Source: Streptomyces sp. P3 (lineage in GTDB: Bacteria; Actinomycetota; Actinomycetes; Streptomycetales; Streptomycetaceae). Taken from it: DNA of 64,000 nucleotides. Below are positions 57,071 through 64,000 of the stretch, piece by piece (position 1 is the first letter of the stretch; each line of letters opens with the position of its first letter). The stretch is from NCBI GenBank assembly GCA_016893485.2, contig JAFEKX020000001.1:2418001-2482000 (forward strand). The letters run 5' to 3'. The notes beneath the pieces are model-generated. The model did not search any database. It saw only the letters and a list, made by a program, of their open reading frames with translations, and was not told the origin of the DNA. Made by a program: the position numbers and the translations under genes.

Positions 57071-57690
57071 TCAACTTGGCCGACGTCTCGGCGTATGTGC
57101 CCGATACGGGCTAACCGTAGGGTCGTTGGTGATCCAGAACCGCCAGGGGTGGACCGCGCCCTCACCGGAGACTCCGGTGCGAGGGCCGCTGCTGACCTGA
57201 TGGGAGGGTACGGGTGTACCGGCCAGCATCCTGATGGGTGTCTCGCCCGGGGTGCACGCGTCCGTGCCGTCCAGGGAGCGGTCGACGTCCAGGGCGGTGG
57301 CCAGGCGGGCGGGGCCTTTGGCCAGTTCTTTGTCATTTCGGGCCGAGAGTCGACGTTTGCGGGCGAGTTCGGCGCCCTCGACGATCTCGCCGGCCCGCAG
57401 CAGGACCCCTCGCGCGGTGCCCTCGGGCCCGCACACCAGGTTCATGCAGTGCCACATGCCGTAGGTGAAGTAGACGTACACGTGCCCGGGCGGACCGAAC
57501 ATCACGCCGTTGCGGGCCGTCGGTCCCCTGTACGCGTGGGACGCGGGGTCGTTGCCGCCGTCGTAGGCCTCGACCTCTGTGAGGCGCAGGACGATCGGGC
57601 CGTCGGGGTCGTACGGACGACGATGCGGCCGAGGAGGTCGGGGGCGACCTCCAGGACGGGGCGGTCGAAGAACTCCCTGGGGAGGGGCAT
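57071..57690 (-). CDS. 3-methyladenine DNA glycosylase (AAG/Mpg family)
   Basis: About 206 residues from ATG 57690 ([20 protein letters not shown]). Motifs: ITEVEAY-like [20 protein letters not shown] (catalytic Glu), [40 protein letters not shown], and a C-terminal [20 protein letters not shown]. One inferred deletion near 57605. Excises alkylated purines such as 3-methyladenine. Length matches the family. Upstream of the rrn operon on the same strand, but separated by the rrn promoters. Confidence 0.93.
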
Positions 57691-57848
57691 ACGGTCCGGG
57701 GCGCGATCATGGCGTCCGAGCGTAGTCCAACCGCGCTTGTGCCAAGGGGTGGTCAAGGTTCGGTCCGCTTGCCAGGGTGTGGCGCGGAACCGGGCGCGGC
57801 CGGTTCGCGTTTGTAGGGATCAAGGGTCCACACGTAAAGGGAGAGTCA

Positions 57849-58630
57849 ATGGCGTTCAAGAAGCTGCTCGCGAGCCTGGGGGCCGGCGGGGCTTCGGTGG
57901 AGACGGTGCTGACCGAGGTCAACGTCGTTCCGGGCGGGGTCGTCCAGGGCGAGGTGCGGATCCAGGGCGGGTCCGTCGCCCAGGAGATCCAGGGGCTCTC
58001 GGTCGGACTGCAGGCCAAGGTCGAGGTCGAGAGCGGTGACCAGGAGTACAAGCAGGACATCGAGTTCACGAAGGTGCGGCTGGGCGGCGCCTTCGAGCTC
58101 CAGGCGGGTGCCGCGCACAACGTGCCGTTCGGTCTTGAGATCCCCTGGGAGACGCCGGTCACGATGATCGACGGCCAGTCGCTGCGCGGGATGCACATCG
58201 GCGTGAGCACGGAGCTGGCGATCGCCCGTGCCGTGGACTCCAGTGACCTCGACCCGGTCAACGTGCATCCGCTGCCGGCGCAGAAGGCTCTCCTGGACGC
58301 CTTCATCCAGCTGGGCTTCCGGTTCAAGAGCGCGGACATGGAGCGCGGGCACATTCGGGGACGCGGCAGAAGCTGCCGTTCTACCAGGAGATCGAGTTCC
58401 AGCCGCCGTCGCAGTACCGCGGGCTGAACCAGGTGGAGCTGAGCTTCGTCGCCGACGAGAACGCGATGGACGTCATCCTGGAGATGGACAAGAAGCCGGG
58501 CCTCTTCAGTGAGGGCAGTGACACGTTCCGGTCCTTCCAGGTGGGTCTGCACGACTTCCAGGGGACTGACTGGGCGGCATATCTGAACCAGTGGCTGTCC
58601 GAGGTCGGCAGCAAGCGGAACTGGTTCTAG
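57849..58630 (+). CDS. SpoOM/Spo0M-family sporulation-control protein
   Basis: About 260 residues from ATG 57849, with AAAGGGAGAG upstream. Arrestin-like beta sandwich: MAFKKLLASLGAGGASVETV, VNVVPGGVVQGEVRIQGGS, IPWETPVTMIDGQSLRGMHI. After repair near 58362, KLPFYQEIEFQPPSQYRGLN and the C-terminal FQVGLHDFQGTDWAAYLNQW. Spo0M influences sporulation and cell division in Bacillus; Streptomyces carries homologues of unclear role. Monocistronic by spacing. Confidence 0.92.
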
Positions 58631-58670
58631 GCTCGGTATCCACTGAAGAGACCGATCAGGAGGTACCGAG

Positions 58671-59217
58671 GTGACCGAGCTCAAGCGGCGGCCGCTCCCC
58701 ATGACTTCCACCCGCCCGTGCCGTCGTTCACGGTGACGAGTGCGGACGTCGAGCCGGGGGCCACGCTCAAGGACGCTCAGGTCTACGCGGCCGGCAACAT
58801 CTCGCCGCAGCTGCGGTGGGAGGGCTTCCCGTCCGAGACCCGGAGTTTCGCCGTGACCTGCTACGACCCGGACGCCCCTACGGGCAGCGGGTTCTGGCAC
58901 TGGACGGTGTTCGACATCCCGGCCTCGGTGACGGAGCTGCCGGAGGTGCGGGCAGCGGCAAGTTCGAGGGGCTGCCGGAGGGCGCCGTACAGGTGCGGAA
59001 CGACTACGGGTCGAAGGACTTCGGGGGCGCCGCGCCGCCGCCCGGGGACGGGTCGCACCGTTATGTGTTCACGGTCTACGCCGTGGACACGGAGAAGCTC
59101 GGTCCGGACTCGGACGCCTCTCCCGCGGTCGTCGGTTTCAACCTGCGGTTCCACACGCTGGCGCGCGCCCATCTGGTCGGTGAGTACGAGGTTCCGCCGA
59201 AGACTGACGTTCATTGA
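58671..59217 (+). CDS. YbhB/YbcL (PEBP, Raf-kinase-inhibitor-like) protein
   Basis: About 182 residues from GTG 58671, with a strong AGGAGGT seven bases upstream. [20 protein letters not shown] (after one C near 58697), [40 protein letters not shown] (ligand pocket, DPDAP and HW), a second repair near 58950, then [19 protein letters not shown] fold; bacterial members have no firmly known role. Lies 40 bp after the SpoOM gene in the same direction. Confidence 0.93.
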
Positions 59218-59352
59218 ACGTTTGCCCGCCTCTGGTCTTGGAATTGATCAGGGGCGGGCAGTTTTTATTGCGTTGTCCATCTCGGCGTGCCCGGCCAGAG
59301 TTGATCCAAGCCCGCCATGTGGTGGGCCGATTGCACATGGGAGGTGGGCTGG

Positions 59353-59858
59353 ATGCGGGACACGCTGGTGCTGAACGCGAGCTTCGAGCCGCTGTCGACG
59401 GTGTCGTTGAATCGAGCCGTCGTTCTGGTGCTGCAGGACAAGGCTGTCGTCGAGCAGGCCCACCCCGAACTGCGTATGCGCGGAGCCGAGGTCGATATAC
59501 CGGTCCCCGGGTGATCCGGTTGTGCAGGTATGTGAGGGTGCCGTTCCGAAGACAAGCTCCGTGGTCGAGGCGCGGTGTGCTGATCAGGGACCGGCACCGG
59601 TGCGCGTACTGCGGCAGGCGGGCGACGACGGTCGACCATGTGGTGCCGAGGGCGCAGGGCGGTCAGGACTCCTGGCTGAACACGGTGGCGTCGTGCGCGG
59701 AGGACAACCACCGCAAGGCGGCGCGGACTCCGGAGCAGGCGGGGATGCCGTTGCTGCGGCAGCCGTTCGAGCCGACGCCCGCGGACGCGATGCTGTTGGC
59801 GCTGGGGACCGAGGACTTCGATGCCTTGCCGGACTGGCTGGTTCAGCCGGCGGCCTAG
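59353..59858 (+). CDS. HNH endonuclease
   Basis: About 168 residues from ATG 59353, with GGGAGGTGGGCTGG upstream. [20 protein letters not shown] and [20 protein letters not shown] form the conserved N-terminal part of a widespread actinobacterial family. The HNH motif is [20 protein letters not shown] then [20 protein letters not shown] (CxxC, H, N, and C/H for zinc). One inferred deletion near 59512. Likely a DNA nuclease of unknown cellular role, core genome and not phage-borne by context. Confidence 0.92.
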
Positions 59859-59872
59859 GGCACGTGAGCAGA

Positions 59873-59908
59873 ACTGGGGCCCACCTCCCGCGGGAGGTGG
59901 GCCCCAGT
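59873..59908. terminator. Bidirectional terminator
   Basis: 36-bp perfect palindrome (ACTGGGGCCCACCTCCCG and its complement), between convergent HNH and SPFH genes. Confidence 0.88.
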
Positions 59909-59925
59909 GTCGTAGAGCGGGTCTG

Positions 59926-60890
59926 TCAGTCGATGGACGGCTTCTCGCGGCGTTGGCGTTCCGAATTGCCGCCGGAGTTCCCGGAGTTGCCTCCGTCGTT
60001 GCCCGAACCGCCGCCGAACGGGCCCATGTTGCCCATCGCGCCGGAGAGGCCCTTGAGGGCGTCGCCGATCTCGCTGGGGACGATCCAGAGCTTGTTGGCG
60101 TCGCCCTCGGCGATCTTCGGGAGCATCTGGAGGTACTGGTACGAGAGGAGCTTCTGGTCGGCGTCGCCCGCGTGGATCGCCTCGAACACCGTGCGGACGG
60201 CCTGGGCTTCACCTTCGGCGCGCAGGGCGGCGGCCTTGGCCTCGCCCTCGGCGCGCAGGATCTGGGACTGCTTCTCACCTTCGGCGGTGAGGATGGCGGC
60301 CTGGCGCGTGCCTTCCGCGGTGAGGATCGCGGCGCGCTTGTCTCGGTCGGCGCGCATCTGCTTCTCCATCGAGTCCTGGATGGAGGTGGGGGCTCAATTG
60401 CCTTGAGTTCCACGCGGTTTACGCGGATGCCCCACTTGCCCGTCGCCTCGTCGAGGACTCCGCGCAGGGCCGCGTTGATCTCCTCGCGGGAGGTCAGGGT
60501 GCGCTCCAGGTCCATGCCGCCGATGATGTTGCGGAGCGTGGTGACCGTCAGCTGCTCAATCGCCTGGATGTAGCTGGCCACTTCGTAGGTCGCGGCCCGC
60601 GCGTCCGTCACCTGGTAGTAGATGACCGTGTCGATGTTGACGACCAGGTTGTCCTGGGTGATCACCGGCTGCGGCGGGAACGGTACGACCTGTTCGCGCA
60701 GGTCGATGCGGTTGCGGATCGTGTCGATGAACGGGACGACGATGTTGAGTCCCGCGTTGAGTGTCCGTGTGTAGCGGCCAAATCGCTCCACGATCGCGGC
60801 ACTTGCCTGCGGGATGACCTGGATCGTCTTGATCAAAGCGATGAAGACCAACACCACCAGGATGATCAAGACGATGATGACCGGTTCCAT
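59926..60890 (-). CDS. SPFH/stomatin-like membrane protein
   Basis: About 321 residues from ATG 60890. N-terminal helix MEPVIIVLIILVVLVFIALI, then the SPFH domain (IVERFGRYTRTLNAGLNIVV, QDNLVVNIDTVIYYQVTDAR, LRNIIGGMDLERTLTSREEI). After repair near 60392 a long coiled coil rich in AEGxxQ repeats (AAILTAEGTRQAAILTAEGE). The C-terminus is Gly/Asn-rich. Stomatin-like proteins form membrane microdomain scaffolds. Next to an NfeD partner gene, as expected. Confidence 0.93.
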
Positions 60891-61001
60891 CGTGCTCCCC
60901 GTACCCTTCTCCGCCTCGGCGCTTTCGGAAGATCTTATGGTTGTTGAAGATCTTGCTGGTCGAGTCTGACAGACCGTCGAGCAACTCGTGTGCCGTTCGG
61001 T

Positions 61002-61475
61002 TCAGTTGAGTCCCGCGAGGTCATCCCTTGCGTCCTTCGAGGTCAGATGACGATCGCGGTGGCCCTCGATCTCCACGACGTCCACCTCCTGGCCCGGTTC
61101 GTAGGCGCGGTCGGTGTCGAGTGCGCGGGCCGACCAGATCTCCCCGGCGAGCTTGATCCGGCCGCCGCCGGAGGCGTCGACGCGCTCCAGGACGACGGCT
61201 TGCTTGCCCTTCAACGCGTCCACTCCCGTGGCGAGTTGGGGGCGCTGGGAGCGGTGCCGGTTCGCGATGGGCCGTACGACGGCGATGAGCGCGACCGAGA
61301 CGACGGCGAAGACGAGGACCTGGACGACGAGGTCACCGCCGATCCCGGCGGTCCCCGCTGCGGCCACGGCGCCGACGGCGAGCATGCCGAACTCCGGCAT
61401 CGCGGTCACCACGAGGGGAATTCCGAGTGCCACCGCGCCGACGAGCCACCACACCCAACCGCCGATGTCGTTCAC
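61002..61475 (-). CDS. NfeD-like membrane protein
   Basis: 157 residues from GTG 61475, uninterrupted. Three to four helices (GWVWWLVGAVALGIPLVV, GMLAVGAVAAAGTAGIGG, VQVLVFAVVSVALIAVVRPI) and a C-terminal OB-fold: VDALKGKQAVVLERVDASGG then GRIKLAGEIWSARA. The short NfeD type that pairs with stomatin (the next gene, 111 bp downstream). Likely regulates or stabilises the SPFH oligomer. Confidence 0.9.
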   Translation of the reverse strand: MNDIGGWVWWLVGAVALGIPLVVTAMPEFGMLAVGAVAAAGTAGIGGDLVVQVLVFAVVSVALIAVVRPIANRHRSQRPQLATGVDALKGKQAVVLERVDASGGGRIKLAGEIWSARALDTDRAYEPGQEVDVVEIEGHRDRHLTSKDARDDLAGLN

Positions 61476-61551
61476 ATGGTCAATGGTAGGGCTGCGGGTG
61501 CCGTCACGGACAGGGCGCATATGTCCCTGCACCCGCTTCTTGCAAGGGAGT

Positions 61552-62343
61552 TCAGGCCATGGGGAGACCGTGTGCGGTCCAGCGGTCGCCGACCTGTTCG
61601 ACGATCAGCGGGAGGCCGAAGCACAACGACAGGTTGCGGGCGGTGAGTTCGAGCTCCAGCGGGCCGGCGGCGAGGACCTTGCCCTGACGGATCATCAGGA
61701 CGTGGGTGAAGCCGGGGGCGATCTCCTCGACGTGGTGCGTGACCATGATCATGGAGGGGGCGATGGGGTCGCGGGCGAGCCGGCCGAGACGGCGTACGAG
61801 GTCCTCGCGGCCGCCGAGGTCGAGGCCGGCGGCGGGCTCGTCGAGGAGGAGCAGCTCGGGGTCGGTCATCAGGGCGCGGGCGATGAGGGTGCGCTTGCGC
61901 TCGCCTTCGGAGAGGGTGCCGAAGCGGCGGTCGAGGTAGTCGCTCATGCCGAGGCGGTCGAGGAAGGCGCGGGCGCGCTGCTCGTCGACGTCCTCGTAGT
62001 CCTCGTTCCACCCGGCGGTCATGCCGTAGGCGGCGGTCAGGACGGTCTGGAGGACGGTCTGGCGCTTGGGGAGCTTCTCGGCCATGGCGATGCCGGCGAC
62101 GCCGATGCGGGGGCGCAGTTCGAAGACGTCGACCTTGCCGAGGGTCTCGCCGAGGATGGTGGCGGTGCCGCTGCTGGGGAACAGGTAGCTGGACGCGACG
62201 TTCAGGAGCGTGGTCTTGCCGGCGCCGTTCGGGCCGAGGATGACCCAGCGCTCGCCCTCCTTGACCGACCAGGAGACCTGGTCCACCAGAGCCCGGCCCT
62301 CCCGGACCACGGTTACGTCCTCCAGCTCCAGAACATCGCTCAT
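61552..62343 (-). CDS. ABC-type ATPase without permease (YlmA-like)
   Basis: 263 residues from ATG 62343, uninterrupted. Walker A WVILGPNGAGKTTLLNVASS, Q-loop region, signature RFGTLSEGERKRTLIARALM, Walker B PELLLLDEPAAGLDLGGRED and switch MIMVTHHVEE are all canonical. No membrane partner lies nearby; homologues (YlmA/COG1119 group) also occur alone and have unknown cargo. Divergent from the unknown gene at 62476. Confidence 0.9.
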   Translation of the reverse strand: MSDVLELEDVTVVREGRALVDQVSWSVKEGERWVILGPNGAGKTTLLNVASSYLFPSSGTATILGETLGKVDVFELRPRIGVAGIAMAEKLPKRQTVLQTVLTAAYGMTAGWNEDYEDVDEQRARAFLDRLGMSDYLDRRFGTLSEGERKRTLIARALMTDPELLLLDEPAAGLDLGGREDLVRRLGRLARDPIAPSMIMVTHHVEEIAPGFTHVLMIRQGKVLAAGPLELELTARNLSLCFGLPLIVEQVGDRWTAHGLPMA

Positions 62344-62475
62344 GAGCGCGCTGTCTCCCATTGCATCGTCGGCCTGTCTCGGCTGTCGCGTGCGCCGGTA
62401 GGCGCAGCCCTCGAAGAAATCTACGCCACCGGCCGGGCGGTCCATTCCATCGGTCCTGTCCTTAGGGTGGACGCC

Positions 62476-63263
62476 ATGCTTTCGGAACCACGCTCAGGGC
62501 GCCTCGCCGCCTGGGGAAATGCCCTGTTGGCCGGACTTGTCTCACCGGACGACGCCGTGCTCGCCATCGTGGGCGAGGACGCCGTGCACCGGGTGGAGGG
62601 GCTGCCGGGCGAGTCGGCGCCCGTCGGACTCACGCTCGCGCTGGGGCGGCTGCGCGCGCTCGGGGTGACCGGACTGCGCGTCGCGCTGCCCACCTCGGGA
62701 CACCCACTGGGGCTGAGCGGCCCGCCCGAGTTCAACGCGCGGGCCCTCGACGCGGAGGAGGCGGTGGTCTGCTACGGCGCCGCGCTGGGCCTCGTTCCCG
62801 AGGTCTACGAGGCCGGTCCCGCCGGTGATGTCCATGTCGAGGTCGTGTGGCACTGCCTGCCGGTGCGGGAGGCGCCGCCGGCCGATGTGCCCTCGCTCGG
62901 GGAGGCGGAGCGGGAGCTGGCGGAGGCGCTGCGGGACGCGACGGAGGTGTTGTCGCGGCTCGACGTCGCCGGGTCGGGGCCGGTGGCGGAGGCGGCGGTC
63001 GACGCGTATCGGGCGCGGGCGGAGCGGGGGCGGGAGGTGTTGGCTCCGGGGTATCCGCCGCGGGCGGTGCGGGTGCTTGAGCTGGCGCAGCGGGTGGGGT
63101 TGCTGGTGTCCGTGGCGTACGACAGCGGGCCTGGGGGTGCGGTGAGTGCGTCCGAGATGTTGGCTCGGGCTGAGGCGTTGCGGCCGGTGGAGCGGACGGC
63201 TCGGCGGGCGCAGGTCGCGGCGTACAACTCCGTTGTGGAGGAGCGGGAGAAGGGGTGCGGTGA
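62476..63263 (+). CDS. Conserved actinobacterial protein of unknown function
   Basis: About 262 residues from ATG 62476 (MLSEPRSGRLAAWGNALLAG). Helical; contains PVGLTLALGRLRALGVTGLR, then LPTSGHPLGLSGPPEFNARA and AEALRDATEVLSRLDVAGSG. No motif I can name. Read as it stands, the frame runs into the intergenic repeat; one extra G in the AAGGGGTG run near 63250 gives a TGA at 63261-63263, which I take as the real end. Divergent from the ABC ATPase with 132 bp between. Confidence 0.75.
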
Positions 63264-63300
63264 GTGTTCCGCTGCACTGGTCGCCCGGTGTTGGGGTGGG

Positions 63301-63390
63301 CGTCTTCTGGGGCTGCGCCCCAGTCCCCGCTTCGGCCCTGAAGGGGCCTCGTCCTCAGACGCCGGACGGGCTGGATTTTGCCGGCCTGGG
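63301..63390. repeat. Dispersed Streptomyces intergenic repeat, copy B
   Basis: Matches copy A (15534-15619) in the opposite orientation: GTCTTCTGGGG, then CGGCCCTGAAGGGGCCTCGT, ACGCCGGACGGGCTGGA and CCGGCCTGGGTT. The hairpin CTGGGGCTGCGCCCCAG is a compact stem-loop inside it. It lies between the unknown gene and the chaplin terminator. Confidence 0.8.
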
Positions 63391-63402
63391 TTGAGAGGTT
63401 GC

Positions 63403-63445
63403 AAAAGGGCCCCGCGAGTCGTCGTTGACTCGTGGGGCCCCTTTT
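63403..63445. terminator. Terminator between unknown gene and chaplin
   Basis: AAAAGGGCCCCGCGAGTC (63403-63420) pairs with GACTCGTGGGGCCCCTTTTT (63427-63446), loop GTCGTT, with a T tract on each strand. Suits both convergent genes. Confidence 0.88.
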
Positions 63446-63457
63446 TGTGCTGTGGCG

Positions 63458-63697
63458 TCAGCCGTTGATGCCCTTGTTGCCGAACGCGGGGTTCAGCAGG
63501 CCGATGACGTTGACGCTGTCGCCGACGACGTTGACCGGGACGTGGACGGGGACCTGGACGGCGTTGCCCGAACCGACACCCGGGGACTTCACGGCCGCGC
63601 CGTCGGCACCGGCGTCGGCGAAAGCGGCACCGGCGGAGGCGCCGGCGGCGATACCGGCGACGGTGAGGGCCACAGCGGCCTTCTTGGCGATGTTCAT
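63458..63697 (-). CDS. Short chaplin, cysteine-less (ChpE-like)
   Basis: 79 residues from ATG 63697, with GGAGGAACGCTTCTC upstream. Signal peptide NIAKKAAVALTVAGIAAGAS ending AFA-DAG. Mature chaplin domain: KSPGVGSGNAVQVPVHVPVN then VVGDSVNVIGLLNPAFGNKG. The Cys pair found in most chaplins is absent (NVVGDS and NKGING), as described for ChpE. Chaplins are secreted amyloid-forming surfactants that let aerial hyphae break the water surface. The strong GGAGG ribosome binding site suggests high expression. Confidence 0.95.
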   Translation of the reverse strand: MNIAKKAAVALTVAGIAAGASAGAAFADAGADGAAVKSPGVGSGNAVQVPVHVPVNVVGDSVNVIGLLNPAFGNKGING

Positions 63698-63852
63698 GAG
63701 AAGCGTTCCTCCTGCGATTGCGTGACCGACCCGGCCGCGGGTCGTGCGCTGATCAACGCGGGGGAAGCGGAAACGGCACGCAGATGCGCGTGTGACTGCC
63801 CGTTCGGATCATTGGCGCGACAAGCCGACCAGGTGACCAGGTGACGAGCAGA

Positions 63853-63884
63853 CCGGCCGCCCAGGGAGTGCCCTGGACGGCCGG
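63853..63884. terminator. Terminator after second chaplin
   Basis: CCGGCCGCCCAGGG (63853-63866) pairs with CCCTGGACGGCCGG (63871-63884), one mismatch, 4-nt loop, about 27 bp 3' of the partial chaplin on the minus strand. Confidence 0.75.
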
Positions 63885-63910
63885 AGGTCACTGTCGCGTG
63901 GCGACGTGCG

Positions 63911-64000
63911 TCAGCGGTTGACGCCGAGGTCACCGAAGGCGGGGTTCAGGACGCCGATGACGTTCACGCTGTTGCCGACCGCGTTCACCGGGATGTGCAC
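63911..64000 (-). CDS. Second chaplin, 3' end only (cysteine-less)
   Basis: The last 29 codons, running off the window: VHIPVNAVGNSVNVIGVLNP then AFGDLGVNR and stop at 63911. Same fold and spacing as the neighbouring chaplin, again without Cys. The N-terminus and signal peptide lie beyond the window. Tandem orientation with the first chaplin; its own terminator follows. Confidence 0.9.
   Translation of the reverse strand: MHIPVNAVGNSVNVIGVLNPAFGDLGVNR

Noticed and set aside
59353..59858. HNH gene as sign of a phage or homing element
   Set aside because: It belongs to a stand-alone core family, has no intron, integrase or phage neighbour, and shares base composition with its neighbours.

Overview
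The window is a piece of a Streptomyces chromosome. The evidence is the very high GC content with a strong third-position bias, a complete rrn operon with an actinobacterial leader, sporulation-linked genes (a SpoOM homologue and two chaplins at the right edge), frequent GTG starts and GTGA/ATGA overlaps, and a gene order (der-cmk-tyrA-aroH ... scpAB-parA-ald-pyrG ... recN-ppnK-tlyA ... rrn ... chaplin) that, from memory, follows the conserved core of S. coelicolor between der and chpE. It is core chromosome: I see no prophage, IS element, CRISPR array or biosynthetic gene cluster.

Layout. 1-4.0 kb: end of a GT-C mannosyltransferase, a PAP2 phosphatase, a small I78-type inhibitor and a WYL regulator. 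4.1-9.8 kb: a branched-chain-amino-acid-type ABC importer, with a lipoprotein binding protein on the minus strand and, divergently, a single polypeptide fusing LivH, LivM and LivG followed by LivF. 9.9-12.3 kb: an Rpf-LysM cell-wall protein and two unknown genes. 12.4-17.1 kb: der, plsC, cmk, tyrA and aroH. 17.2-19.5 kb: a YidB/DUF937 protein, then a three-gene secreted/membrane/Rieske module. 19.5-22.3 kb: an RlaP-like nucleotidyltransferase facing an NrtR-like Nudix/ADP-ribosylglycohydrolase operon with a candidate operator. 22.4-26.9 kb: rluB, scpB, scpA, an RHH-like protein and parA, the chromosome segregation and condensation block. 27.3-33.3 kb: ald, a STAND/TPR protein, an ADP-ribose-pyrophosphatase-like Nudix gene and pyrG. 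33.7-38.4 kb: a GH15 trehalase-like enzyme, a PucR regulator and a GT4 enzyme. 38.6-43.2 kb: recN, ppnK, tlyA, a small gene and an SCP-2 gene. 43.1-46.2 kb: an iron-siderophore ABC importer under an iron box. 46.3-51.2 kb: a HAD phosphatase, a DUF1015 gene and a remarkable Arg/Asp-rich repeat plus acidic-tail protein. 51.3-57.0 kb: 5S, 23S and 16S rRNA on the minus strand with leader. 57.1-64.0 kb: a 3-methyladenine glycosylase, SpoOM, a PEBP-like protein, an HNH nuclease, a stomatin/NfeD pair, a lone ABC ATPase, an unknown gene and two cysteine-less chaplins.

The assembly itself is the main caveat. About two thirds of the protein genes, including essential ones (pyrG, cmk, scpA, ppnK), are interrupted by -1 frameshifts. 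In every case I worked through by hand, restoring one base (occasionally two), usually in a G or C run, rejoins the family sequence. These look like deletion-type sequencing errors, not pseudogenes, so gene boundaries below span the frames. The biology most worth following is the asymmetric nucleotide sites of the Liv transporter, the Rieske/DUF6529 redox trio, the ADP-ribose-linked operon with its operator, and the repeat protein encoded just downstream of the rrn operon.
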